A stretch of 64,000 nt of DNA from Verrucolacustris sp964635945. GTDB lineage: Bacteria > Verrucomicrobiota > Verrucomicrobiia > Methylacidiphilales > Verrucolacustridaceae. The position numbers and the translations under genes are program-made. The stretch spans positions 1 through 64,000 of the forward strand of contig CAZWQT010000002.1 of NCBI GenBank assembly GCA_964635945.1. Reading direction: 5' to 3'. Below, one piece after another: positions 55,816-63,866 of this stretch. The first letter of the stretch is position 1, and the number at the start of each line of letters is the position of its first letter. The notes under the pieces were generated by a model. That model saw only the letters and a program-made list of their open reading frames with translations. It had not been told where the DNA came from and searched no databases.

Positions 55816-56258
55816 GTACCACGATTCCCAGGCCCGGCGCCCGGCATCGGCGCAAGCGGGTGGGCTGTGGCGAAAGCTCCGGTCACGGCAAGACTTCCGG
55901 CAAGGGGCATAAGGGGCAAAAGGCCCGTTCCGGTGGCAGCATCCGCCTTGGTTTCGAAGGTGGTCAGATGCCCTTGATCCGGCGTATTCCCAAGCGCGGC
56001 TTCAACAATACGGATTTCAGCATTCGTTATGCTCCGGTCAATTTGGACGCTCTGGAGGTTTTTCCGGACGGGTCCAAAGTCGATGAGGCTGGCCTGCGCG
56101 CCCGGGGTTTGGTGAAGGGCAATTGGGATGGGGTGAAGCTTCTGGGGGGTGGCAAACTCAAGCCCAAGAATCTGAATTTAGAAGTCCATGCCGCGAGCGG
56201 TTCGGCCAAGGCTGCGCTCGAGGCGGCGGGGGGGAAGCTTACCCTCCTAAAGTCCTAA
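55812..56258 (+). CDS. rplO: 50S ribosomal protein L15
   Basis: 148 residues. RKRVGCGESSGHGKTSGKGHKGQKARSG start, GFEGGQMPLIRRIPKRGF near residue 45 and a KLLGGGKLKPKNLNLEVHAAS end. Late assembly protein. secY follows 22 bases later. Confidence 0.96.
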   Translation: MSTTIPRPGARHRRKRVGCGESSGHGKTSGKGHKGQKARSGGSIRLGFEGGQMPLIRRIPKRGFNNTDFSIRYAPVNLDALEVFPDGSKVDEAGLRARGLVKGNWDGVKLLGGGKLKPKNLNLEVHAASGSAKAALEAAGGKLTLLKS

Positions 56259-56280
56259 GCGGACCGGTACCCGACGGGCC

Positions 56281-57774
56281 ATGCTCCACGCCCTCCTCAA
56301 TTGTTTTAAGATTCCAGAGCTCCGTCAGCGGATCATCTTCACGCTGGCTTTGGTGGTGGTCGTCCGGATCGGCGCTTCGATTCCGTGTCCCGGAATCAAC
56401 CCTCTCGTTTTGGGGGAGTTCTTTAAGCAGGTCATCGATTCTCAGGACCAGGGAAGTGTCATCGGGCTCTTCAATCTTTTCAGCGGTGGGGCCTTGGAAA
56501 ATTGCGCGATCTTTTCCCTCACAATCATGCCTTACATCAGCGCCAGCATTGTCATGCAGCTGGCCACAGGCGTAATTCCCTCACTTGGGAAAATGGTTCG
56601 GGAGGAGGGGGGGCGGCAGAAAATTACCCAGTACACCCGGATCGGCACCCTTATCCTTTGCATCGTACAGGGATATCTATTGGCGGTGAGCTTTGAGAAT
56701 CCCGCGAACATCCCGATTTTTTCCGGCATTGATCAGGTGATTCAGCGCATGGGGCCCTTGGTCCCGGAGCCAGGCATCGCTTTCCGTGTCATGACGGTCA
56801 TCACCTTGACCGCAGGCACCATGTTCCTGATGTGGATTGGCGAACAGGTCACGGAGAAGGGAATCGGCAACGGAATCTCCCTGATTATCACGGTGGGCAT
56901 TGTGGCACGACTCCCGGCGGCTCTGGTGGCCGGCTGGCAGGTGTTTGTTCCGCCGGCTGACAGTGGTCGCGAACCCATCAGCCCGTTTGTCCTCTTTCTT
57001 TTGCTGGCCTTCCTTTTTACGGTGATCGCATCCACGATTGCGCTGACCCAGGCCCTTCGAAAAGTCAGCGTTCAGTATGCCAAACAGGTAAGGGGAAACC
57101 GGGTGTACGGGGGGCAAACCTCCTTTTTGCCGCTGAAGGTGAATTACGCCGGGGTGATGCCGATCATCTTTGCCAACGCCATTCTGCTTTTCCCGGCCAG
57201 CATTCTCGGCTTCCTATTTCCCGGGTCTCCCACGGCCAACAAAATTGCCGCCGCCCTCGCGACCGGATGGCTTCATTACCTGCTTTATGCCGGGATGATT
57301 TTCTTTTTCTCCTATTTCTGGGTTGCGATGGTCTTCAATCCGATCCAGATCGCGGACGACATGAAGCGGCATGGAGGTTTTATTCCCGGGGTCCGCCCAG
57401 GCGAAACGACGGCCCAGTTCCTTGATTTTGCGATGACCCGGCTCACCTTTGCCGGGGCGATCTTCCTGACCGTGTTGGCGGTGTTGCCGATGATTGTGCA
57501 GAACCTGCTGGGTATCCCCAGCATCACCGCGCAGTTCTTTGGTGGAACGGGCCTTCTCATTATCGTCGGCGTCATGCTCGACACCATGCGTCAAGCGGAG
57601 ACCTATCTTCTCCAACGGCACTACGATGGATTCCTGCGTAAAGGCCGGATCAAGGGTCGGACCGTTGCCGCGGTGGGAGGAAGCTCCAACACCATTTCCG
57701 AGCGGCAGATCGCCTGGCTCCTGGTGATCATTGCAGTGATTGCCTTGGGCGGGGTGGTTCTCTCCCTTCGGTAA
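56281..57774 (+). CDS. secY: Protein translocase subunit SecY with extra C-terminal helix
   Basis: Channel subunit of SecYEG, 497 residues, about 60 longer than usual. The pore region SIVMQLATGVIPSLGKM, the plug area and the GIGNGISLIITVGI segment are in place, with the standard ten helices to about residue 450 (LLQRHYDGFLRKGRIKGR, the usual end). About 40 more residues follow, with a hydrophobic stretch (IAWLLVIIAVIALGGVVLSL, about 475-495) that should be an eleventh helix and would put the C-terminus outside the cytoplasm. adk, common downstream, is absent; map comes next. Confidence 0.95.
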   Translation: MLHALLNCFKIPELRQRIIFTLALVVVVRIGASIPCPGINPLVLGEFFKQVIDSQDQGSVIGLFNLFSGGALENCAIFSLTIMPYISASIVMQLATGVIPSLGKMVREEGGRQKITQYTRIGTLILCIVQGYLLAVSFENPANIPIFSGIDQVIQRMGPLVPEPGIAFRVMTVITLTAGTMFLMWIGEQVTEKGIGNGISLIITVGIVARLPAALVAGWQVFVPPADSGREPISPFVLFLLLAFLFTVIASTIALTQALRKVSVQYAKQVRGNRVYGGQTSFLPLKVNYAGVMPIIFANAILLFPASILGFLFPGSPTANKIAAALATGWLHYLLYAGMIFFFSYFWVAMVFNPIQIADDMKRHGGFIPGVRPGETTAQFLDFAMTRLTFAGAIFLTVLAVLPMIVQNLLGIPSITAQFFGGTGLLIIVGVMLDTMRQAETYLLQRHYDGFLRKGRIKGRTVAAVGGSSNTISERQIAWLLVIIAVIALGGVVLSLR

Positions 57775-57788
57775 GGGCCGGTCGGCCC

Positions 57789-58592
57789 ATGCCTCCCATC
57801 CCAATCAAGGACGCGGCAGGAATTGCCGGAATGCGGGCGAGTTGCCGATTGGCCAGAAAAATTCTTGAGGAACTTTGTCATTTCCTGGAGCCCGGCAAGA
57901 CCACAGGGGAGATCGATCGAAGAGCCGGGGAATTAATTGCGTTGCATGGGGCCCGCAGTGCTTTTCTGGGGTATCGAAAATTTCCCGGCCAACTGTGTAT
58001 CTCGGTGAATGAGGAGGTCGTGCATGGGATCGGTGGTTCGCGTCGTCTGGGTTACGGGGATGTGGTGAAGCTCGACGTGGGGATCGTTTTGGATGGCTGG
58101 GTTGGAGACACCGCCACGACGGTGGGACTGGGGGCCATTCCGCCGGCACGGCAACGGTTACTGGAGCGGACTCAGGCAGCCTTGGAGGCGGGGATTTTGG
58201 CGGCAAGGGGAGGGGCGAAATTGGGCGATATTTGTCATGCGGTGGAGTCGACCGTGAAAAAAGCGGGCTACAGCGTGGTGCGGGAGTTTGTCGGGCACGG
58301 GGTTGGGAGGAAACTTCATGAGGAGCCCCAGATCCCCAACTTCGGCCGAGCTAACTCCGGCCCCGTCCTGCGGCCGGGCATGACCTTGGCAATTGAGCCC
58401 ATGGTCAACGAGGGCAGTCCGGAAGTCCGAATTCTGAAGGATGGGTGGACAGCGGTGACCGCCGACGGGCGGGATTCTGCCCACTTTGAGCATGTGATCC
58501 TGATCACCGAGGGGGAACCGGAAATTCTAACGGAATCCATTGAAGTTGATAGGGATAGGAAGGTGCTTGCCAACAGTTCGGCAACCCGATAG
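57789..58592 (+). CDS. map: Methionine aminopeptidase type I
   Basis: 267 residues. Removes the initiator methionine. The metal ligands appear as Asp in DVGIVLDGWVGDTATT, His in VGHGVGRKLHEEP, Glu in AIEPMV and Glu in FEHVILITE. No N-terminal SH3 or zinc extension. Placed between secY and rpmJ as in many genomes; infA, usually in this stretch, is missing. Confidence 0.96.
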   Translation: MPPIPIKDAAGIAGMRASCRLARKILEELCHFLEPGKTTGEIDRRAGELIALHGARSAFLGYRKFPGQLCISVNEEVVHGIGGSRRLGYGDVVKLDVGIVLDGWVGDTATTVGLGAIPPARQRLLERTQAALEAGILAARGGAKLGDICHAVESTVKKAGYSVVREFVGHGVGRKLHEEPQIPNFGRANSGPVLRPGMTLAIEPMVNEGSPEVRILKDGWTAVTADGRDSAHFEHVILITEGEPEILTESIEVDRDRKVLANSSATR

Positions 58593-58610
58593 GATTCGAA
58601 TTTACGTCTT

Positions 58611-58727
58611 ATGAAGGTAAGAGCATCTGTCAAACGCCGCACAAGCGACTGCCAAGTCGTTCGCCGCCGTGGGCGTATTTATATTATCAACAAGAAGAAC
58701 CCTCGTTTGAAACAGAGGCAGGGGTAA
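58611..58727 (+). CDS. rpmJ: 50S ribosomal protein L36, zinc-free form
   Basis: 38 residues. MKVRASVKRRTSDCQVVRRRGR, then INKKNPRLKQRQG. In zinc-binding L36 the ligands are Cys11, Cys14, Cys27 and His33; here they are Thr, Cys, Asn and Leu, so no zinc site remains. ATG at 58611 is 18 bases after map. The ribosome binding site is poor; the gene ends four bases before rpsM and its final GGGG serves rpsM. Confidence 0.93.
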   Translation: MKVRASVKRRTSDCQVVRRRGRIYIINKKNPRLKQRQG

Positions 58728-58731
58728 AAAT

Positions 58732-59127
58732 ATGCCGCGGATTCTTGGCGTAGATGTTCCTGGCGAAAAGAGGGTTGAGTTCAGTCTGCGTTACGTTTAC
58801 GGCATCGGACCGACTCGTGCCCAGCAAGTGGTGGCCGAGGCGGAAATTCCTCAGGAAATGCGCGCAAAAGATCTGACGGATCAGCAGATCAACCGGTTGA
58901 TCGGGGTGATTCAGCGGAATCGTTTTCTTATCGAAGGAGATTTACGCCGCGACATCCAGCAGAACCTGAAGCGTCTGCAGTCGATCAACTGCTACCGGGG
59001 CATCCGTCATCGGAAGGGGCTTCCGGTTCGTGGGCAACGCACCTCCACCAATGCTCGTACCCGCAAGGGACCTCGCAAGACGGTGGGGGTGATCCGCAGC
59101 AAGGACGCGAAGTCCGCCAAGACGTAA
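58732..59127 (+). CDS. rpsM: 30S ribosomal protein S13
   Basis: 131 residues. MPRILGVDVPGEKRVEFSLRYVYGIGPTRAQQV start and the tail GIRHRKGLPVRGQRTSTNARTRKGPRKTVG, with its basic C-terminal tail contacting P-site tRNA. First gene of the alpha operon part; rpsK follows four bases later. Confidence 0.96.
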   Translation: MPRILGVDVPGEKRVEFSLRYVYGIGPTRAQQVVAEAEIPQEMRAKDLTDQQINRLIGVIQRNRFLIEGDLRRDIQQNLKRLQSINCYRGIRHRKGLPVRGQRTSTNARTRKGPRKTVGVIRSKDAKSAKT

Positions 59128-59131
59128 TCCC

Positions 59132-59707
59132 ATGAGCGACGCCGACAAGAAATCCCAGGAAAAGAAACCCGCCCCGGCCAAGGCCGAAGGGACAAAACCC
59201 GCGGCTCCGAAGGAGAAGAAACCCAAGACCGCCGGGGCAAAAGGCGGAGCCAAGGAGGCATCGGCCAAGGCGGAGCCGATTATCGCCCCGGAAAGTCTTT
59301 CCCTGGATGGCTTGGACGATGCGGCCAAGGTCAAGATCCCCAAGATCAAAGGCGCAAAGCAGATTCACAACGGCGTGGCCCATATTCTCGCCACCTTCAA
59401 CAACACCGTGGTTTCCATCACCGACCAAAGGGGCAATGTGATCGCCTGGTCCAGCGCCGGAAAAATGGGCTTTCGGGGCTCCAAGAAGTCAACGGCCTAC
59501 GTCGCCCAAGTGGTGGCTCAGGACGCCTGCCGACAAGCCATGGCTCACGGGGTCAAAGAAGTTGAAGTCCGGCTCAAGGGGCCGGGCACGGGACGCGAAT
59601 CGGCGGTTCGCGCCTTGCAGGCCGTGGGCCTGGAAGTCAGCACCATTCGGGACGTGACTCCGGTGCCGTTCAACGGTTGCCGCATGCGCAAAGCCCGCCG
59701 CGTTTAA
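59132..59707 (+). CDS. rpsK: 30S ribosomal protein S11 with long N-terminal extension
   Basis: 191 residues against a usual 125-130. The first ~65 residues are Lys/Ala/Pro-rich (MSDADKKSQEKKPAPAKAEG...), with a hydrophobic-acidic segment ESLSLDGLDDAAK. The normal core then begins near GAKQIHNGVAHILATFNNT and carries the conserved GMRGSKKST-like loop (GFRGSKKSTAY) and RIRDVTP-like end (STIRDVTPVPFNGCR). The extension is in frame with a good start; no shorter ATG with a ribosome binding site is seen before the core. Confidence 0.94.
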   Translation: MSDADKKSQEKKPAPAKAEGTKPAAPKEKKPKTAGAKGGAKEASAKAEPIIAPESLSLDGLDDAAKVKIPKIKGAKQIHNGVAHILATFNNTVVSITDQRGNVIAWSSAGKMGFRGSKKSTAYVAQVVAQDACRQAMAHGVKEVEVRLKGPGTGRESAVRALQAVGLEVSTIRDVTPVPFNGCRMRKARRV

Positions 59708-59716
59708 GGAGATATT

Positions 59717-60328
59717 ATGGCCCGTTACACAGGTCCCCGGGACAAGATCAACCGCCGCTTCGGGCAGCCCATTTTCGGGGCCTCCAAGGCCTTGGAGCGC
59801 CGGAATTTCCCTCCAGGTGTACACGGGGCCAAAGGTCGTCGCAAACAGTCTGACTACGCTGTGGCGCTGGGGGAAAAGCAGAAAATGAAGTATGGCTACG
59901 GCCTGTTGGAAAAACAGTTCCGGCGTGTCTACCAAAAAGCCATGCAGAGCCGTGGGGTTACCGGTGAAAAGATGCTCCAACTTCTTGAAACCCGTTTGGA
60001 TACCGTGGTTGACCGCCTGGGGTTCTCGGCGACTCGCCGGGGTGCTCGCCAGATGGTGAGCCACGGCCACATCAACGTGAACGGACGCCGGGTAAGCATC
60101 CCCAGCTACGCCTGCCGTCCCGGGGATGTGATCGAGGTGCGGGATAATCCCAAATCCCGGCAACTGGGGAGTCGGGGTCTCGAGACCACGCAGATCCGGC
60201 CCTTGCCAGACTGGATGACGTTGAACAAAGACACTTTCAAGGGAACCCTGACCCGGGTGCCCACCCGCGAGGAATTAACGCCTGTGGCCAACGAGCAGTT
60301 GGTCGTGGAGTTATACTCGAGGTCATAA
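59717..60328 (+). CDS. rpsD: 30S ribosomal protein S4, zinc-free form
   Basis: 203 residues, primary 16S-binding protein. The N-terminal domain lacks the CxxC zinc motif found in many S4 (ARYTGPRDKINRRFGQPIFG start), so it is the C-minus type. The S4 RNA-binding domain has RLDTVVDRLGFSATRRGARQMVSHGHINVNG. A GC-rich hairpin follows its stop. Confidence 0.95.
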   Translation: MARYTGPRDKINRRFGQPIFGASKALERRNFPPGVHGAKGRRKQSDYAVALGEKQKMKYGYGLLEKQFRRVYQKAMQSRGVTGEKMLQLLETRLDTVVDRLGFSATRRGARQMVSHGHINVNGRRVSIPSYACRPGDVIEVRDNPKSRQLGSRGLETTQIRPLPDWMTLNKDTFKGTLTRVPTREELTPVANEQLVVELYSRS

Positions 60329-60333
60329 ATTTC

Positions 60334-60356
60334 CCGCCGCCCGCTACCGGCGGCGG
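60334..60356 (+). promoter_or_regulatory. GC-rich hairpin between rpsD and rpoA
   Basis: CCGCCGCC and GGCGGCGG form eight perfect pairs over a seven-base loop, followed by six A and no T-run. It lies in the 111-base gap that is unusually long for this cluster, so it may be a processing, attenuation or S4-regulatory element affecting rpoA. An intrinsic terminator is unlikely. Confidence 0.4.
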
Positions 60357-60439
60357 AAAAAACCGCAACATCAGCTCGGCTGTCGGTCCTTTCCTCATGG
60401 TAGCGGGGAAGGGGTAACCCGGCCGGAAAGAGACAGACT

Positions 60440-61474
60440 ATGCCACTACGACTTGGAAGATTCGAACTGCCGAACCGCCTGCAGAAGGACGAGGACGGCT
60501 CCACGGAACTGTATGGAAAATTCACGGCGGAACCCTTCGAGGCGGGCTACGGCCATACCCTCGGCAACTCCCTCCGCCGGGTGCTCCTGAGCTCCCTGGA
60601 GGGAGCCGCCATTACGAGCGTTAAAATCGCAGGGGTGCAGCATGAATTCAGCACCGTCGATCACGTGGTCGAAGACGTCACGGAAATCGTCCTGAACCTC
60701 AAAAAACTCAAATTCAAGCTGCCCAATCGGGAACCGCGCCTTCTCACCCTGAAAGTGAACAAGGAAGGCCCCGTAACGGCGGCAGACATCGAACTGGATG
60801 CCGGAATTGAAGTCCTTAACCCGAAGGAAGTGATCTGCACCCTCGACAAGAAGGCCAAGTTTGAAGCTGAACTCGAGGTCCGGGTCGGCCGGGGCTATGC
60901 CACCTGGGAAGAGAATAAAAGGGAAGATTCCCCCATCGGCCTCATTCCGGTGGACTCCCTCTTTTCGCCCGTGAAAAAGGTAAAGTACGAGGTGAAGAAC
61001 ACCCGCGTCGGCCAGCGGACGGACTACGACAAGCTAGTCCTCGAAATCTGGACTGATGGGCGTCTGACTCCTGATGAGGCTCTCCTGCACTCCGCGGGAA
61101 TTCTACGTCACCACCTCGACATCTTCGCCAACTTCGATAAGGAGCCGATCGAGTTTGAGGAGGTGAAATATGAGGCGCCGGTGGAGAACACCGCTCTAAA
61201 GAAGTTGCTGGCGATGAGTGTGAATGAGATCGAGCTCTCGGTCCGGGCGGCAAACTGCCTCAATAACGCCAACATCACCACGGTTGGCCAGTTAGCCCTC
61301 AAAAGCGAAGCTGAGATGCTGAAGTATCGCAACTTCGGCAAGAAATCACTGAACGAGATCAAGGACAAGCTGACCTCCCTCGGACTGTCGCTCGGAATGA
61401 AGTTCGATAGCGCATTGCTTGCCAGCTTGCCGCCGCCCCCGGTGGAAGCCGCGGGTGCGAACGGCCAGTCATGA
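60440..61474 (+). CDS. rpoA: DNA-directed RNA polymerase subunit alpha
   Basis: 344 residues. N-terminal dimerisation domain with FEAGYGHTLGNSLRRVLLSSLEGAAITS and a C-terminal domain with the NIELSVRAANCLNNANITTVGQLA-like segment (NEIELSVRAANCL) for UP-element contacts. About 10 residues longer than E. coli at the end. Overlaps rplQ at ATGA. Confidence 0.97.
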   Translation: MPLRLGRFELPNRLQKDEDGSTELYGKFTAEPFEAGYGHTLGNSLRRVLLSSLEGAAITSVKIAGVQHEFSTVDHVVEDVTEIVLNLKKLKFKLPNREPRLLTLKVNKEGPVTAADIELDAGIEVLNPKEVICTLDKKAKFEAELEVRVGRGYATWEENKREDSPIGLIPVDSLFSPVKKVKYEVKNTRVGQRTDYDKLVLEIWTDGRLTPDEALLHSAGILRHHLDIFANFDKEPIEFEEVKYEAPVENTALKKLLAMSVNEIELSVRAANCLNNANITTVGQLALKSEAEMLKYRNFGKKSLNEIKDKLTSLGLSLGMKFDSALLASLPPPPVEAAGANGQS

Positions 61475-61920
61475 GACACCTCCGCCGTACCGTTAAACTC
61501 GGCCGGACTTCCCAGCACCGCGACAGCATGCTGGCCAATCTGGTCGGGTCCCTGATCCGGCACGAGCGTGTGCGGACGACCGTGGCCCGGGCCAAGGCAG
61601 CCCGGCCGGTGGCGGAAAAGCTGGTGACCCTGGGAAAAAAGGGATCCTTGCATCACCGCCGTCAGGCCATTGCCGCCTTGCACGAGAACGACCTCGTCCA
61701 CAAGTTGTTTGTCGAAATTGCCCCCCGCTTCAAAAATCGGGCGGGAGGCTATACCAGGATTCTTAAGCTGGGTCCGCGGATCGGTGACGGAGCTCCCACA
61801 GCTCTTTTAGAGTGGGTGGAGCGTCCGGCACCGGAGCCTGAAGTCCCGAGTGAGGAAAAAGCGAAAGCCAAGACCGCAAAAGAATCAAAAGATAAGGCCA
61901 AACCGGCCAAGAAAAAGTAG
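61471..61920 (+). CDS. rplQ: 50S ribosomal protein L17
   Basis: 149 residues. MRHLRRTVKLGRTSQHRDSMLANLVGSLIRHERVRTT start and YTRILKLGPRIGDGAPTALLEWV near residue 95. A Lys/Ala-rich tail of about 35 residues (KAKAKTAKESKDKAKPAKKK type) is added. Last gene of the run; a terminator starts 14 bases after the stop. Confidence 0.96.
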   Translation: MRHLRRTVKLGRTSQHRDSMLANLVGSLIRHERVRTTVARAKAARPVAEKLVTLGKKGSLHHRRQAIAALHENDLVHKLFVEIAPRFKNRAGGYTRILKLGPRIGDGAPTALLEWVERPAPEPEVPSEEKAKAKTAKESKDKAKPAKKK

Positions 61921-61933
61921 GGTCTAAAATTGG

Positions 61934-61970
61934 AAAAGCGCCGGAGGGGCCCCATCCCCCCGGCGCTTTT
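61934..61970. terminator. Bidirectional intrinsic terminator after rplQ
   Basis: Perfect 11-base arms AAAAGCGCCGG and CCGGCGCTTTT enclose a loop that can extend the stem. A-run on one side and T-run on the other make it active in both directions. It ends the ribosomal gene run from the left and the minus-strand gene whose TAG starts at 61971. Confidence 0.85.
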
Positions 61971-62258
61971 CTATGCCGAGAAACCGGCGACAAGCCGGAA
62001 TAAAACCCATGCCAGGAAGGTTGCCACGATGGCAGCGAGAACGACTTTTCTTCGCGCGAGACGTCCTTCCACGCGTAGGGCGGGTTCCCGCCGCATCAAG
62101 GCGGAGGGATTGGGAGGAGGGGTGGGGGAGTGGCGGCGCGGGACCTGGGCGGATTCTTCCACGAGTCGCCTTGCCGTTTGGCCCAAACGGGATGATTCAC
62201 GGTTCAGTCGGCGCAATTCTTCGTGAATAGGATCTCGCTTGAACCCTCGGAAAGCCAT
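61971..62258 (-). CDS. Small single-helix membrane protein
   Basis: 95 residues, not recognised. A basic N-terminal half (KRDPIHEELRRLNRESSRLGQ, probably helical), a Pro-rich middle, and a C-terminal transmembrane helix (about 73-93, KVVLAAIVATFLAWVLFRLV). Start taken at ATG 62258; TTG 62279 would add seven residues. It is the third of three minus-strand genes that all look like envelope-attached proteins; 82 bases separate it from the next. Function unknown; it could be a membrane-anchored partner. Confidence 0.6.
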   Translation of the reverse strand: MAFRGFKRDPIHEELRRLNRESSRLGQTARRLVEESAQVPRRHSPTPPPNPSALMRREPALRVEGRLARRKVVLAAIVATFLAWVLFRLVAGFSA

Positions 62259-62340
62259 GAATGGATTCCATCGGATCAAAGGATTTCCGACAAGGCTTCC
62301 CTGGGCGAAAGCCCAAGGCCCATGGGAACAAATGGAGAAA

Positions 62341-62961
62341 TTATTTAAGGATCTGAAAAAGGATCAGACCCAGCAAGAGCGCCACAATCAGCGGGAGATT
62401 AAAAGCCAAACCCCGGGTAAAATTTTCCGAAAACGAGTCGCTGCCGGTGCCGGATGCGGAGGTAGCGTTATCATCGCCGGTTTCCGCGGGTTCAAGATCC
62501 CGCCCACGCAGGGCGTCCAATTTGGCCCGGGACTGGGTATAGACGGCTGAGGCCTGATCAACCTTGGCCAGTGCCCGGGAAAGCTCTTCCTCAATTGAGG
62601 AGGGGCTCCATTCCGAGGGTTCGATGGCACTGATCTCCGCCAACTGCTCGCTGAAGTTTTGTCGCGTCTCGTGCATCTGCTCAACTTCTTTGCGTCCTTG
62701 AGATTCGGCGCGCTCCAGAATCACAATCGCTCGGAGCAATCGTTCCCGGATATCTCGTTGGCCGCGCAGGAGTTCGGTGCGCCGGGTATTCAGCTCTTCC
62801 AGTTGGCGTTTGCGTGCCTCAAGGTCTGCTTGCTGGCGCTGGAGGGCGAGCAGCTGTTGTTGGCGCTGCTCCAACTCCTGTCCGATGTCTTCCATCGCCC
62901 CCCCCGACCCCATGGGCAGACCTGGCTGATCTTCGGAGGATGAGGAGCGGGTCCGGTTCAC
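62341..62961 (-). CDS. Coiled-coil membrane protein of unknown function
   Basis: 206 residues. After a short Ser-rich start, residues ~22-150 form a long predicted coiled coil (EQRQQQLLALQRQQADLEARK, and further Glu/Gln/Arg heptads), followed by an acidic Ser/Thr-rich stretch and one C-terminal transmembrane helix (about 187-205, LPLIVALLLGLILFQIL). The tail-anchored topology would leave the coiled coil in the cytoplasm. GTG start overlaps the TGA of the LysM gene by GTGA. I do not recognise the family. Confidence 0.7.
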   Translation of the reverse strand: MNRTRSSSSEDQPGLPMGSGGAMEDIGQELEQRQQQLLALQRQQADLEARKRQLEELNTRRTELLRGQRDIRERLLRAIVILERAESQGRKEVEQMHETRQNFSEQLAEISAIEPSEWSPSSIEEELSRALAKVDQASAVYTQSRAKLDALRGRDLEPAETGDDNATSASGTGSDSFSENFTRGLAFNLPLIVALLLGLILFQILK

Positions 62962-63779
62962 GGAATTACAATTACGGTTCCGATTTTCAGATTACGGTCA
63001 TCCAGGCCAGGATTGGCGGCCTTGATTTTGGCGATCTCCTCGTTGAGGTCGAGGGAGGCAGGGTAGTAATTTTTTGCCATCTTCCAAAGAGTATCCCCCT
63101 TGGCAACGGTATGTTGTTTGGCCCCAGCTGGGGGAACGGCGGCTTCGGCCGGTGCCGGAGGAGGAGTGGCCGCAGGCACGGCGGGCATGGCGGCAGCCTC
63201 GGCCTTGAGAGCCGTTTTCTTCTCTGAGGTTTGTGGGGTGGCAGGGACAACGGCAACAGGGGTGGCCTTGGGAGGGGCCGCGGCTCCGGCCACCTGAGAA
63301 ACCTGTGCCTCTTTGGCGGCAAGGGTGCCCTGGAGTTGGGCGATCTGCTGCTTGAGGTCCACGTTCTCTTTACTGATCCGGGCAATTTCGGCGGCGTTCT
63401 GGATCCCGGTGTTGGTCAAGCTCAGGGCAAAATCGATTTTGGCTTTCTCCATCGCGGCGAGAACTTCCTCGCGCTCCGACGCGTTGGGCCGAGCCTCAAG
63501 ATACTTCTGGTAAAAGTAAATAGCACTGATCGGGTCGCCAAGCTTGTCGCCGTACAGCAGCCCAATCTGGAGGTAGGCCTTGGCCACATTGGGATTCACC
63601 GTGATGGCTTTCTCAAATTGTTTAATAGCGGCAGGGTAGTTGAGATCGGCGACATCCTTTGTGGCTTGGCGGAAGAACGGATTCCGTTCGTCTTCGGCAT
63701 CGGAGCCGGGAGGAGTTTGGGAGCAGGAAGAGAGAAGAAACGCCGTGAGGATTGCGGGGAGGAAAAAGATTCGTTTCAT
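62958..63779 (-). CDS. Lipoprotein with TPR and C-terminal LysM domain
   Basis: 273 residues. Signal peptide with lipobox LLSSC (Cys at about 20), so a lipidated outer-membrane or inner-membrane protein. Residues ~40-100 read as tetratricopeptide-like helices (YPAAIKQFEKAITVNPNVAKAYLQIGLLYG). A coiled coil with VDLKQQIAQLQGTLAAKEAQ, a long Pro/Ala linker, and a C-terminal LysM domain (HTVAKGDTLWKMAKNYY...GTVIVIP) that should bind peptidoglycan follow. Start ATG 63779; a 51-codon upstream extension overlaps the tRNA promoter and is rejected. It leads the three-gene envelope module. Confidence 0.85.
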   Translation of the reverse strand: MKRIFFLPAILTAFLLSSCSQTPPGSDAEDERNPFFRQATKDVADLNYPAAIKQFEKAITVNPNVAKAYLQIGLLYGDKLGDPISAIYFYQKYLEARPNASEREEVLAAMEKAKIDFALSLTNTGIQNAAEIARISKENVDLKQQIAQLQGTLAAKEAQVSQVAGAAAPPKATPVAVVPATPQTSEKKTALKAEAAAMPAVPAATPPPAPAEAAVPPAGAKQHTVAKGDTLWKMAKNYYPASLDLNEEIAKIKAANPGLDDRNLKIGTVIVIP

Positions 63780-63828
63780 GGTGTTATCTTGGTCAGCCAG
63801 AGGAGATTCCGCAAGCCAAGGGTTTACC

Positions 63829-63857
63829 TTGGCTGAAAGGAAGACCTGCGATAGGGT
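63829..63857 (+). promoter_or_regulatory. Candidate promoter for tRNA-Ala
   Basis: TTGGCT (63829-63834), 17 bases, TAGGGT (63852-63857) matching the key T-A...T positions. It places the start a few bases ahead of the tRNA 5' end at 63867. The lipoprotein gene reads the other way from 63779, so this region is divergent. Confidence 0.45.
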
Positions 63858-63866
63858 ACTAATTTC

